Positions 16,904 to 24,739 of a DNA stretch of 64,000 bases are shown here, one piece after another. The DNA is from Pseudomonas sp. R5-89-07. Its GTDB lineage: Bacteria > Pseudomonadota > Gammaproteobacteria > Pseudomonadales > Pseudomonadaceae. Position 1 is the first letter of the stretch. Each line of letters opens with the position of its first letter. Made by a program: the position numbers and the translations under genes. The notes below the pieces were generated by a model, which worked only from the letters and a program-made list of their open reading frames with translations, searched no databases and was not told the origin of the DNA. The stretch lies in assembly GCF_003851685.1 (NCBI RefSeq), contig NZ_CP027727.1:4650001-4714000 (forward strand). Reading direction: 5' to 3'.

Positions 16904-18115
16904 TCACTGCGGCTTCTTGCGACCAAAACCAGGACGCTGACCAGAACCGGCCGGCGCACCACGGCGCTTGCCCGACGGCTCGTCGGCTACCAGTTTCGGG
17001 CCAGGGCGCTTGTTGGCCGCCGGCTTGGCTGGACGCTTGGTGCTGGCGTTGTCGGCGGGGCGATCCGCTTCACCACGGTTGCTGCGACCACCCGTCGGGG
17101 CTGGACGCGGCGTGCGGGGCGCGCGGTCACCTTCCTGACGCGATGGCGCGGTGGGGCGACGCTCACCTTCGATCTGCGGCTCACGCGAAATGCGACCGCC
17201 AGTGGCCGGCGCATTCAACGCTGGGCGCAGGGTGCGGGCAACACGTTCGGTACGCGCCACAGGACGCGACGACTTGCGCTGCATACGCTCGAGCTTGTCC
17301 TTGCTCTTGGCGTTCATCTGCGGCATCGCCACCGGCGTCAGGCCGACTTCGGCACTGAGGATGTCGACTTCGTACTGGCTCATTTCGCGCCAGCGGCCCA
17401 TGGGCAGGTCGGAGTTGAGGAACACCGGGCCGAAACGCACGCGCTTGAGGCGGCTGACCACCAGGCCCTGGGATTCCCACAGGCGACGCACTTCACGGTT
17501 ACGGCCTTCCATCACCACGCAGTGGTACCAGTGGTTGAACCCTTCGCCACCCGGCGCCTGCTTGATGTCGGTGAACTTGGCCGGGCCGTCTTCCAGCACC
17601 ACGCCAGCCTTGAGGCGTTCGATCATCTCGTCATCGACTTCACCGCGTACACGCACGGCGTACTCACGGTCCATCTCGTAGGACGGGTGCATCAGGCGGT
17701 TGGCCAATTCACCGTCGGTGGTGAACATCAGCAAGCCGGTGGTGTTGATGTCGAGACGACCGATGTTGATCCAGCGGCCTTCTTTTGGCTTGGGCATCTT
17801 GTCGAACACGGTCGGACGGCCTTCCGGGTCGTCACGGGTGCAGATCTCGCCATCGGGCTTGTTGTACATGATCACGCGGCGTACCGACTCGGCCGCCTCT
17901 TCACGCTTGATGACCTTGCCATCGATGGTGATTGCGTCATGCAGGTCGACGCGCTGGCCAAGGGTGGCCTCGACGCCGTTGACCTTGATGCGCTTCTGGG
18001 TGATCCAGGCTTCGACGTCACGGCGCGAGCCCACGCCGATACGCGCCAGCACCTTTTGCAGTTTTTCGCCTGCTGGGCCGATTTCCTGGCTGTCGTTCTG
18101 GTCTTTGTCGTTCAT
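16904..18115 (-). CDS. rluB: 23S rRNA pseudouridine(2605) synthase RluB
   Basis: This 403-residue enzyme converts U2605 of 23S rRNA to pseudouridine. It has an N-terminal S4 RNA-binding domain (about residues 18-65, KVLARIGVGSRRDVEAWI) and an RsuA-type catalytic domain with the essential Asp122 in GRLDINTTGLL. From about residue 265 the tail is a long basic Arg/Pro/Ala low-complexity region, usual for pseudomonad RluB. The ATG at 18115 follows an AGGTG ribosome site. It belongs to the conserved scpA-scpB-rluB group but is separated here from scpB by a DUF1289 gene and a REPIN. Confidence 0.93.
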   Translation of the reverse strand: MNDKDQNDSQEIGPAGEKLQKVLARIGVGSRRDVEAWITQKRIKVNGVEATLGQRVDLHDAITIDGKVIKREEAAESVRRVIMYNKPDGEICTRDDPEGRPTVFDKMPKPKEGRWINIGRLDINTTGLLMFTTDGELANRLMHPSYEMDREYAVRVRGEVDDEMIERLKAGVVLEDGPAKFTDIKQAPGGEGFNHWYHCVVMEGRNREVRRLWESQGLVVSRLKRVRFGPVFLNSDLPMGRWREMSQYEVDILSAEVGLTPVAMPQMNAKSKDKLERMQRKSSRPVARTERVARTLRPALNAPATGGRISREPQIEGERRPTAPSRQEGDRAPRTPRPAPTGGRSNRGEADRPADNASTKRPAKPAANKRPGPKLVADEPSGKRRGAPAGSGQRPGFGRKKPQ

Positions 18116-18259
18116 CTTAAGCACCTCCCGGTGGGTCAATTCAGGCGTGGCCTGAAGAATGTTGAAAGCGGGGCTTTAGCCGAATAGGTCGGCAAAGGGT
18201 CGCGAATCATACGCGCATGCCGCGCGTTGCGCATCAGAGACTAGTCGATCCAGGCACAA

Positions 18260-18451
18260 TCATTTGCTTTTCCGCCGACCGGTGGCACCCAGGGCCAGCA
18301 GGCGCAGCTCGGCTTCGGCCAGCACCGTGCGCTTGTCGACCTTGTCGAGTTTCTTCCAGGCGCGGATTTCGCGCTTGCTGCGGCCACAGCCGACGCAGAT
18401 ATCGTCGCTGAACTTACAGATGCTGATGCAGGGATCTTTGGTTGAGCTCAT
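18260..18451 (-). CDS. DUF1289 small protein
   Basis: This 63-residue cytosolic protein has the DUF1289 cysteine pattern CISIC...CVGCGRSKREI (Cys at about residues 8, 12, 19 and 22), which suggests a bound metal or Fe-S centre. The family is widespread in proteobacteria and has no proven function. The C-terminus is basic (GRRKSK). It lies between scpB and rluB on the same strand and may be part of that transcript, though a REPIN separates it from scpB. Confidence 0.85.
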   Translation of the reverse strand: MSSTKDPCISICKFSDDICVGCGRSKREIRAWKKLDKVDKRTVLAEAELRLLALGATGRRKSK

Positions 18452-18478
18452 GCTTTCTCCCAGGCAATAGAGATCGAA

Positions 18479-18568
18479 TGTGGGAGGGAGCTTGCCCCCG
18501 ATGGCAGTGGGTCAGTTGATGCATAGGTTGGCTGACACACCGCTATCGGGGGCAAGCCCCCTCCCACA
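18479..18568. repeat. REPIN, GTGGGAGGGGGCTTGCCCCC type
   Basis: Inverted REP pair between scpB and the DUF1289 gene. The left copy has one substitution/loss in the G-run (GGGAGGGAGCTTGCCCCC). Confidence 0.92.
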
Positions 18569-18580
18569 TTTTGATATACG

Positions 18581-19495
18581 TCAGTCTTCGAGCTGGCGGC
18601 GTTCGTTTTCGATGGCTTCGGCCAGCGCCCTGGCTTCGTCTTCTTCATCGCTCAAGGGCGGCTGTTCGAGGGCGGCGACGGCGGCCAGGAGTTTTTCCCG
18701 CGCATCGGCAACGCCGAGGATGTCTTCCTCGACTGGCGGCTCAACCTCAACGTTCACCTGGGTTTCAGGCTCAGCCGCGCCGTCACGCAGCAAGTCGTCA
18801 AAGTCGGTCTTGATGCCCTGCTCCATATCGTCCAGTTCCAGCAGCAAGGTGTGGAAACTGGTTTCGTCTTTGGGCTCCTCCGGTTCGGCGCTGGCGTCGG
18901 CCAGTTCCTGCAAGCTGGCCGGGACTGGGGCGTCGTCGAAATCCAATACAGGCTCGGCTTCCATCTCCCGCAGTTCGGCCAGTGGTGGCAGGTCGTCGAG
19001 GTTCTTCAGATTGAAATGGTCGAGGAACACCTTGGTGGTGGCGAACATTGCCGGTTTGCCGGGCACATCACGGTAGCCGACGATGCGGATCCACTCGCGT
19101 TCCAGCAACGTTTTGACGATATGGCTGTTGACCGCCACGCCACGCACGTCTTCGATCTCGCCCCGGGTGATCGGCTGGCGATAGGCGATCAACGCCATGG
19201 TCTCCAGCATCGCCCGTGAATAACGCTGGGGGCGTTCTTCCCACAAGCGCCCCACCCACGGGGAAAATTTCTCGCGGATCTGCAGGCGATAACCGGACGC
19301 CACTTCACGCAATTCAAAGGCACGCCCCTCGCAGGACTTGCGCAGGATCTCAAGCGCCTTCTTGAACACTGGCGGTTCGGGGCGTTCGGCCTCTTCGAAG
19401 AGTTCGAACAGGCGCTCCAGGGATTGCGGCTTGCCCGAGGCCAGGAGAAAGGCTTCCAGCAAGGGCGCCAGTTCGCGGGGTTCAGTCAGATTCAT
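18581..19495 (-). CDS. scpB: Segregation and condensation protein ScpB
   Basis: ScpB is the winged-helix partner of ScpA and SMC in chromosome condensation and segregation. The conserved core (to about residue 185) includes SYRLQIREKF-type sequence and ALIAYRQPITRGEIEDVRGV. At 304 residues it is longer than usual because of an acidic, Glu/Asp-rich C-terminal extension (about residues 185-304) common in pseudomonads. It starts 12 nt after scpA ends and is translated from the same messenger. The cell probably also has MksBEF, but that is not seen here. Confidence 0.93.
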   Translation of the reverse strand: MNLTEPRELAPLLEAFLLASGKPQSLERLFELFEEAERPEPPVFKKALEILRKSCEGRAFELREVASGYRLQIREKFSPWVGRLWEERPQRYSRAMLETMALIAYRQPITRGEIEDVRGVAVNSHIVKTLLEREWIRIVGYRDVPGKPAMFATTKVFLDHFNLKNLDDLPPLAELREMEAEPVLDFDDAPVPASLQELADASAEPEEPKDETSFHTLLLELDDMEQGIKTDFDDLLRDGAAEPETQVNVEVEPPVEEDILGVADAREKLLAAVAALEQPPLSDEEDEARALAEAIENERRQLED

Positions 19496-19507
19496 CGATT
19501 CAGCTCG

Positions 19508-20326
19508 TTATTCGGCTCGCGCCCGCACGTGGATAGCCGCAAACGGCTCATTCTGGACCAGCTCGACCAACGACTCCTTGACCAGCTCCAGGATCGCCAT
19601 GAAGGTCACCACCACGCCCAGGCGCCCTTCTTCTGCGGTGAACAGCTCGACAAACGGCACAAAGCCACCGCCCTTGAGGCGCTCCAGCACATCGCTCATG
19701 CGCTCGCGGGTGGACAGTGCTTCGCGGCTGACCTGGTGGCTTTCGAACATGTCGCCACGGCGCAGTACCTCGGCCATGGACATCAGCAATTCTTCCAGGC
19801 TCACGTCGGGCAGCAGCTTGCGCGCACGGGCCTCCGGGGCATCCAGCTTGGGCACCACCACATCGCGGCCGACGCGGCTCAAACCGTCGATACCTTCGGC
19901 GGCCGCCTTGAAGCGCTCGTATTCCTGCAGGCGGCGGATCAATTCTGCGCGCGGGTCATCTTCCTCAGCCTCAACCGCCTCCGAGCGCGGCAGCAGCATG
20001 CGCGACTTGATCTCGGCGAGCATGGCGGCCATCACCAGGTATTCGGCGGCCAGTTCCAGACGCACCGACTGCATCAACTCGACATAGCCCATGTATTGCC
20101 GGGTGATTTCCGCCACGGGAATATCGAGGATGTTGATGTTCTGTTTGCGGATCAGGTACAGCAGCAAGTCCAGCGGGCCTTCGAAGGCTTCAAGGAACAC
20201 CTCCAAAGCGTCCGGCGGGATGTACAGGTCCAGGGGCATTTCCATGACGGCCTGGCCGTAGACCATGGCAAATGGCAGTTCCTGCTGGGCACCCGCCTGG
20301 GGGTCGACGGTTTCCACGACCGACAT
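19508..20326 (-). CDS. scpA: Segregation and condensation protein ScpA
   Basis: ScpA, 272 residues, is the kleisin subunit that bridges SMC heads. The N-terminal signature is clear (FEGPLDLLLYLIRKQNINIL DIPVAEITRQY), as is the C-terminal winged helix (VVTFMAILELVKESLVELVQ). It carries an N-terminal extension of about 40 residues compared with Bacillus ScpA. The start codon directly abuts the stop of the upstream Sua5/YciO gene, and scpB follows at 12 nt, so the three genes form one operon. Confidence 0.94.
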   Translation of the reverse strand: MSVVETVDPQAGAQQELPFAMVYGQAVMEMPLDLYIPPDALEVFLEAFEGPLDLLLYLIRKQNINILDIPVAEITRQYMGYVELMQSVRLELAAEYLVMAAMLAEIKSRMLLPRSEAVEAEEDDPRAELIRRLQEYERFKAAAEGIDGLSRVGRDVVVPKLDAPEARARKLLPDVSLEELLMSMAEVLRRGDMFESHQVSREALSTRERMSDVLERLKGGGFVPFVELFTAEEGRLGVVVTFMAILELVKESLVELVQNEPFAAIHVRARAE

Positions 20327-20956
20327 TCAGGCCTCGACCATGAACGGGGTCGGGTCGCCGCAGCCCACGCGCACCACTTCCGGCTCGCCATCGGCCAGGT
20401 TGATCACGGTGGAGGCTTTGTTGCCGCCGTAGCCGCCGTCGATGATCAGATCGACGTGCTTTTCCAGCAGGCGGCGCATTTCGTAAGGGTCGTACAGCGG
20501 CTCGGTCTCGCCGGGCAGGATCAACGACACGCTCATCAACGGCTCGCCCAGTTCAGCCAGCAGCGCCAGGGCAATCGGGTGTTCCGGTACCCGCAGGCCG
20601 ATGGTGCGCTTCTTCGGGTGCAACAACAGGCGCGGCACTTCGCGGGTGGCGTTGAGAATGAAGGTGTACGGCCCTGGCGTGTGCGCCTTGAGCAAGCGGA
20701 AGGTGCCCGTGTCGACCTTGGCGAACAGCCCGAGCTGGGACAAGTCGCTGCAGATCAGCGCGAAGTTGTGCTTGTCATCCAGCTGGCGCAGGCGTCTTAC
20801 CCGCTCGACCGGGCCCTTGTCGCCGATCTGGCAACCGATGGCGTAGGACGAATCAGTTGGATAGATCACCACGCCGCCGGCGCGAATGATCTCCACGGCC
20901 TGTTTGATCAGGCGCGCCTGGGGGTTTTCCGGATGAATCTGGAAGAATTGACTCAC
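20327..20956 (-). CDS. Sua5/YciO/YrdC-family protein (YciO type)
   Basis: This 209-residue YrdC-fold protein resembles E. coli YciO, a homologue of the L-threonylcarbamoyl-AMP synthase used for tRNA t6A. Motifs include GGVVIYPTDSSYAIGCQIGD, KHNFALICSDLSQLG, KAHTPGPYTFIL and KKRTIGLRVPEHPIALALL. The start is set at GTG 20956 (reads MSQFFQIHPENPQ) with a GCAGGT ribosome site; an in-frame ATG at 20994 would overlap the PHP gene. The pseudomonad t6A enzyme proper is usually TsaC near aroE, so this paralogue may have a different or secondary role. It heads the scpA-scpB cluster. Confidence 0.85.
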   Translation of the reverse strand: MSQFFQIHPENPQARLIKQAVEIIRAGGVVIYPTDSSYAIGCQIGDKGPVERVRRLRQLDDKHNFALICSDLSQLGLFAKVDTGTFRLLKAHTPGPYTFILNATREVPRLLLHPKKRTIGLRVPEHPIALALLAELGEPLMSVSLILPGETEPLYDPYEMRRLLEKHVDLIIDGGYGGNKASTVINLADGEPEVVRVGCGDPTPFMVEA

Positions 20957-20969
20957 GTGTTCTACCTGC

Positions 20970-21833
20970 TCAGACGGTGGCAATAATGGGGTCATGCTTG
21001 AATCGCCCCCACAACAGCGGCAGGTCTTCCGGGACCTGGCGATACTCGCCGATCTCGGACCAGCCGCCTGGGCCATGAAAATCACTGCCGGCACTGACCA
21101 GCAGACCAAATTCGCGGGCAAGGATCGCCAGGCTGCCGACCTGCTCGGCGGGCTGATGCCCGTTGACCACTTCGATCGCGTGGCCGCCCGCTCCAATATA
21201 GTCGCTGATCAGCTTGCGGCGCTTGCTGCGGGTGAAATCGTAGTGCCAGGGATGCGCCAGGCTGACCCAGGCCCCGGAGGCCCGCAAAGTCTCGACGGTA
21301 TCCTCCAGGGTCGGCCAGTGCTGCTTCACATCGCCCAACTTGCCCGCGCCCAACCATTTGCGGAAGGCTTCGGCGCGGTCCTTGACGAAACCCTCTTGCA
21401 CCATCCAGTCGGCGAAGTGCGGACGGGCCGGTGCATTGCCGCTGTCGCCCAATGCCTGCTGGATGGCCCGCGCGCCGTCGAGGGCGCCGGGCATGCCTTT
21501 GAGGCCGAGTTTGCGACTTATTTCTTCGGACCGCAGCCAGCGGCCATCGTGCAATTGGGCGATGGCGGCCACTAATGCCGGGGCGTTCTGCTCGAAACCG
21601 TAGCCGAGCACATGAATGGTGGCGCCGCCCCAGGTGCAGGACAATTCCACGCCGTTGACCAGTTGCATACCCAATGCATGGGCCGCCGTACGTGCCTCAT
21701 CGAGGCCTTCGAGGGTGTCGTGGTCGGTCAGGGACAGGACTCGCACGCCTTTTTCAAACGCACGCGCAACCAGTACCGCAGGCGCCAGGGCGCCGTCGGA
21801 GGCCGTGCTGTGGCAGTGCAAATCAACATTCAC
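20970..21833 (-). CDS. PHP-domain phosphoesterase (RNase AM/YciV-like)
   Basis: This 287-residue PHP-domain hydrolase resembles E. coli YciV/RNase AM, which matures the 5' ends of rRNAs and degrades pAp and short RNAs. The metal-binding motifs are present in order: DLHCHS (residues 5-9), SLTDHDTLEG, a central Glu in VNGVELSC, SLAHPWHYD, and SAGSDFHGPG near the end. The start is set at GTG 21833, where the family sequence MNVDLHCHSTASDG begins, with AGG about 8 nt before it. It shares strand and direction with the Sua5/YciO-scpA-scpB genes and is probably co-transcribed. Confidence 0.9.
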   Translation of the reverse strand: MNVDLHCHSTASDGALAPAVLVARAFEKGVRVLSLTDHDTLEGLDEARTAAHALGMQLVNGVELSCTWGGATIHVLGYGFEQNAPALVAAIAQLHDGRWLRSEEISRKLGLKGMPGALDGARAIQQALGDSGNAPARPHFADWMVQEGFVKDRAEAFRKWLGAGKLGDVKQHWPTLEDTVETLRASGAWVSLAHPWHYDFTRSKRRKLISDYIGAGGHAIEVVNGHQPAEQVGSLAILAREFGLLVSAGSDFHGPGGWSEIGEYRQVPEDLPLLWGRFKHDPIIATV

Positions 21834-21920
21834 GGGAGTGTGTAACCTCAAGTCAGCTGGCGCTATCGCAACCAAGGATGTTTGTTATTATGCCGCCACA
21901 TCCAGCTTCTGGCTCTTACT

Positions 21921-22517
21921 GTGAAACAATTCATCGACTTCATCCCGCTGTTGCTGTTTTTCATCGTTACCAAACTCGACCCCAGGGTCATCGATATCGC
22001 CGGTCACGAACTGTCGTTCGGAGGCATCTACAGCGCCACCGCCGTACTGATCGTCAGCTCGATCGTGGTCTACGGCGCCATCTTCATCTCCCAGCGCAAA
22101 CTGGAAAAAAGCCAATGGCTCACCCTCGTCGCCTGCCTGGTGTTTGGCGGCCTGACCCTGGCCTTCCACAGCGAAACCTTCCTCAAGTGGAAAGCTCCGG
22201 TGGTCAACTGGCTGTTCGCCCTGGTCTTCATCGGCAGTCACTTCATTGGTGATCGCCTGCTGATCAAGCGGATCATGGGCCATGCGCTGACCTTGCCGGA
22301 ACCCATCTGGCTGCGCTTGAACGTGGCCTGGATCGTGTTTTTCATCTTCTGCGGTGCGGCCAATCTGTTCGTGGCCTTTACCTTTCAGGAATACTGGGTC
22401 GACTTCAAGGTGTTCGGCAGCCTGGCCATGACCCTGCTGTTCCTGGTTGGCCAAGGTATCTACCTGTCGCGTCACCTGCATGACACTGCCGCTACCACGC
22501 CGAAAACCGAGGACTGA
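21921..22517 (+). CDS. yciB: Inner-membrane-spanning protein YciB (septation protein A)
   Basis: This 198-residue protein with five predicted membrane helices belongs to the YciB/IspZ family, linked to envelope integrity and normal septation. Family motifs include [19 protein letters not shown] at the start, [16 protein letters not shown], and [18 protein letters not shown]. The start codon is GTG at 21921, fixed by the conserved N-terminus. yciI begins one base after its stop, so these two are co-transcribed, as in other pseudomonads. It is divergent from the PHP gene. Confidence 0.93.
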   Translation: MKQFIDFIPLLLFFIVTKLDPRVIDIAGHELSFGGIYSATAVLIVSSIVVYGAIFISQRKLEKSQWLTLVACLVFGGLTLAFHSETFLKWKAPVVNWLFALVFIGSHFIGDRLLIKRIMGHALTLPEPIWLRLNVAWIVFFIFCGAANLFVAFTFQEYWVDFKVFGSLAMTLLFLVGQGIYLSRHLHDTAATTPKTED

Positions 22518-22518
22518 C

Positions 22519-22818
22519 ATGCTCTACGCCATCATTGCCACCGATGTTGCCAACTCTTTGGAAAAACGCCTGAGCGTGCGCCCGGCCCACGTCGAGCGCC
22601 TCAAGCAGCTGCAAGCCGAAGGCCGCATCGTACTGGCCGGCCCGCACCCGGCCGTCGACAGCAACGAGCCGGGCGAAGCGGGTTTCACCGGCAGCTTGAT
22701 CGTTGCCGAGTTTGCCTCCCTGGCCGATGCCCAGGCCTGGGCCAAGGCTGATCCGTATGTGGCGGCGGGCGTCTACGCTGATGTCGTGATCAAGCCGTTC
22801 AAGCAAGTCCTGCCTTGA
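22519..22818 (+). CDS. yciI: YciI family protein
   Basis: This 99-residue dimeric alpha/beta-barrel protein of the YciI family begins [20 protein letters not shown]. The conserved His ([11 protein letters not shown]) and Asp (AVDSNEPGE) that form the putative active site are present. The biochemical role is not settled; dehalogenase-like relatives exist. It starts one base after yciB and is cotranscribed with it. The stop is followed by a hairpin at 22828-22850. Confidence 0.88.
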   Translation: MLYAIIATDVANSLEKRLSVRPAHVERLKQLQAEGRIVLAGPHPAVDSNEPGEAGFTGSLIVAEFASLADAQAWAKADPYVAAGVYADVVIKPFKQVLP

Positions 22819-22827
22819 GCCCGGTGG

Positions 22828-22850
22828 CGCCGAACCAAAACGGTTCGGCG
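22828..22850 (+). terminator. Hairpin after yciI, probable terminator lacking a T-tract
   Basis: CGCCGAACC-AAAAC-GGTTCGGCG, a perfect 9-bp stem 10 nt after the yciI stop. No T-run follows, so termination efficiency is uncertain. Confidence 0.45.
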
Positions 22851-22924
22851 TGATCCCAATGGCTCATTATTCCCGGTAACCTGCCGACAACGTTCTGAAT
22901 ATTCGTGTGGAATCAGGAGTTCCG

Positions 22925-23296
22925 ATGCGCTTACGTCAGTTGTGTCTGTTGGCAGTGTTAACGATCGGGGCGACGGCCCACGCTGAAGAGACCTCAAGTA
23001 GTGGCAACTCCACGCCGCTGTCCTTGAGTGCCGGCAGCCAGGTCACCGAATTGCAGCAACGCTTGAAAGAAAGCGAACGGCTACGCGAAGAACTGAACAC
23101 GCAACTGAGTCGTTTGCGCCAGGAGAACCAACGCCTGGTCCAGCAGCTCAAAGAGACACAGGGCGGCGCCTTGACCCGATGGCTGACCGAGCAGCAGCAA
23201 TGGTTTGTCACCGGCGCGGCCGTCGCACTGATCGCCTTGCTGTGCGGCATCTTCGCCAGCGGTGGGCACCGTCGTCGTCGACAATGGCTAAATTGA
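22925..23296 (+). CDS. Membrane-anchored coiled-coil protein
   Basis: This 123-residue protein has a cleavable-type signal peptide (MRLRQLCLLAVLTIGATAHA), a periplasmic coiled coil (about residues 38-78, repeated Leu/Glu/Arg heptads), and a C-terminal membrane helix (about 93-112). It ends in the basic stretch GGHRRRRQWLN. This resembles the C-terminal part of SH3-domain proteins of the TIGR04211/YgiM type, but the SH3 domain itself is absent. The ATG at 22925 is preferred over an upstream GTG because it gives a proper signal peptide after AGGAG. It lies 7 nt before cpxR and may be the first gene of that operon; the function is unknown. Confidence 0.75.
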   Translation: MRLRQLCLLAVLTIGATAHAEETSSSGNSTPLSLSAGSQVTELQQRLKESERLREELNTQLSRLRQENQRLVQQLKETQGGALTRWLTEQQQWFVTGAAVALIALLCGIFASGGHRRRRQWLN

Positions 23297-23303
23297 GTGA
23301 GTC

Positions 23304-23981
23304 ATGAGCGAGCTGTTACTGATAGATGATGACCAGGAGCTCTGTGAGCTGCTGACCAGTTGGCTGAGCCAGGAAGGTTTCCAGGTGCGCGCCTGCCATG
23401 ACGGCGCCAGCGCCCGCAAGGCCTTGGCCGACGCCGCTCCGGCGGCGGTGGTGCTCGACGTGATGCTGCCCGACGGCAGCGGCCTGGAGTTGCTCAAGCA
23501 GTTGCGCAACGACCACCCGGAGTTGCCGGTGTTGATGCTCTCGGCCCGCGGTGAACCACTGGACCGTATCCTCGGCCTGGAGCTGGGCGCCGACGATTAC
23601 CTGGCCAAGCCCTGCGACCCGCGCGAACTCACCGCGCGCTTGCGTGCCGTACTGCGCCGCAGCCATCCGGCCGCGGTGTCGAGCCAGCTCGAGCTGGGCG
23701 ACCTGTGCTTCAGCCCGGTGCGCGGCGTGGTCAGCATCGACGAAAAGGAATTCACCCTCACTGTTTCCGAAAGCCGCCTGCTCGAAGCCTTGCTGGGCCA
23801 GCCCGGCGAACCGCTGGATAAACAGGAACTGGCGCAAATCGCCCTGGGCCGCAAGTTGACCTTGTACGATCGCAGCCTGGATATGCACGTGAGCAACCTG
23901 CGCAAGAAGATCGGCCCACACCCGGACGGCCGCCCGCGGATCGTGGCGCTGCGCAGCCGCGGGTACTATTACAGCCTCTAA
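23304..23981 (+). CDS. cpxR: Two-component response regulator, CpxR-like (OmpR family)
   Basis: This 225-residue OmpR-type response regulator has a receiver domain (about 1-115) with the acidic triad DDD at 8-10, the phospho-acceptor Asp52 (VVLDVMLPDGSG) and the conserved Lys in YLAKPCDP. A C-terminal winged-helix DNA-binding domain (about 130-223) ends in RSRGYYYSL. The gene order cpxR - Spy/CpxP-like gene - histidine kinase matches the CpxRS envelope-stress locus described in P. aeruginosa, where CpxR also activates mexAB-oprM. A REPIN and a probable CpxR box follow. Identity as CpxR rests on motif and order together. Confidence 0.85.
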   Translation: MSELLLIDDDQELCELLTSWLSQEGFQVRACHDGASARKALADAAPAAVVLDVMLPDGSGLELLKQLRNDHPELPVLMLSARGEPLDRILGLELGADDYLAKPCDPRELTARLRAVLRRSHPAAVSSQLELGDLCFSPVRGVVSIDEKEFTLTVSESRLLEALLGQPGEPLDKQELAQIALGRKLTLYDRSLDMHVSNLRKKIGPHPDGRPRIVALRSRGYYYSL

Positions 23982-23982
23982 C

Positions 23983-24084
23983 CTGTAGGAGCGAGCTTGC
24001 TCGCGGAGAACCTGAGAACACCACGTTCATCCAGGCAACCCGCTTTATCGTTGACGTCTTTCGCGAGCAAGCTAGCTCCTACAG
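23983..24084. repeat. REPIN of a second family (CTGTAGGAGCGAGCTTGCTCGC type)
   Basis: The left arm CTGTAGGAGCGAGCTTGCTC and the right arm GAGCAAGCTAGCTCCTACAG are inverted around a spacer of about 50 nt. This is a different pseudomonad REP family from the GTGGGAGGGGG elements elsewhere in the window. It begins 1 nt after the cpxR stop and separates it from the Spy-like gene. Confidence 0.9.
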
Positions 24085-24111
24085 GGTTTTGTCAGTTCCA
24101 GGCAAAAACCT

Positions 24112-24128
24112 CTTTACCCAAGCTTTAC
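24112..24128 (-). promoter_or_regulatory. CpxR-box-like tandem repeat
   Basis: CTTTAC-N5-CTTTAC, which on the other strand reads GTAAAG-N5-GTAAAG, resembles the CpxR consensus of two GTAAA repeats one helical turn apart. It lies about 80 nt upstream of the Spy/CpxP-like gene, the expected autoregulatory target. Confidence 0.55.
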
Positions 24129-24208
24129 GCTCCCCTGACCGCCGCTGACCTTGCTCTGGGTAACCTACTCACATCCGGACTCACCGGAATAGAGACAGGA
24201 GAATCACC

Positions 24209-24670
24209 ATGCGCAAGACCCTTATCGCTTTGATGTTCGCCGCTGCACTGCCTACCGTCGCCATGGCCGCCATGCCCGAAGGTCCAGGCCCGATGGGCGG
24301 CCCTGAAGGCCACATGATGGGTGGCCCAGGCCACGGTGAACACGGTCCGCGTGGTAAAGGTGGCCCATTCAGCCAACTGGACTTGAGCAAGGAACAACGC
24401 GAGCAGATCCGCAAGCTGATGGGTGACCAATGGCACGCTCGCAAAGACCTCACCCAGAAGTACCTGGCCAAGCTGCCCGCCGCTGACCAGAAAGCCATGC
24501 AGGACGAGATCACCGCCGGCAAGCAGAAAACCCAGGCCGATATTCGCGCGGTGCTCAAACCCGACCAGCAGAAGAAGTTCGACGATATCGTCAAGCAGCA
24601 AGAGCAGCGTCGCGCCGAATGGAAGGAATTCCAGGCCTGGAAAGCGCAACAGCCGCAAAAAGCGCAATAA
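24209..24670 (+). CDS. Periplasmic Spy/CpxP-like (LTXXQ) chaperone
   Basis: This 153-residue periplasmic protein has a signal peptide (MRKTLIALMFAAALPTVAMA) and a Gly/Met/His/Pro-rich segment (about residues 24-52) that could bind metal. A helical LTXXQ-type domain follows (LDLSKEQREQIRKLM at about 58-72, then RAVLKPDQQKKFDDI). Spy and CpxP are envelope-stress chaperones; CpxP also restrains the CpxA kinase. The genomic place between cpxR and the kinase and the upstream CpxR-like box fit that role. It ends with a hairpin terminator at 24692-24722, which may leave the kinase partly dependent on read-through. Confidence 0.85.
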   Translation: MRKTLIALMFAAALPTVAMAAMPEGPGPMGGPEGHMMGGPGHGEHGPRGKGGPFSQLDLSKEQREQIRKLMGDQWHARKDLTQKYLAKLPAADQKAMQDEITAGKQKTQADIRAVLKPDQQKKFDDIVKQQEQRRAEWKEFQAWKAQQPQKAQ

Positions 24671-24691
24671 TACCCCAGCGTTAATGCTCCC

Positions 24692-24722
24692 AGCCCAGTG
24701 GCCCCCCGCCGCTGGGCTTTTC
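24692..24722 (+). terminator. Terminator/attenuator between the Spy-like gene and the kinase
   Basis: AGCCCAG...CTGGGCT stem with a GC-rich 16-nt loop region and a short T-run (TTTT). The next gene starts only 18 nt later on the same strand, so it may attenuate rather than end transcription. Confidence 0.7.
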
Positions 24723-24739
24723 CTGTTTGAGGGTTTCCT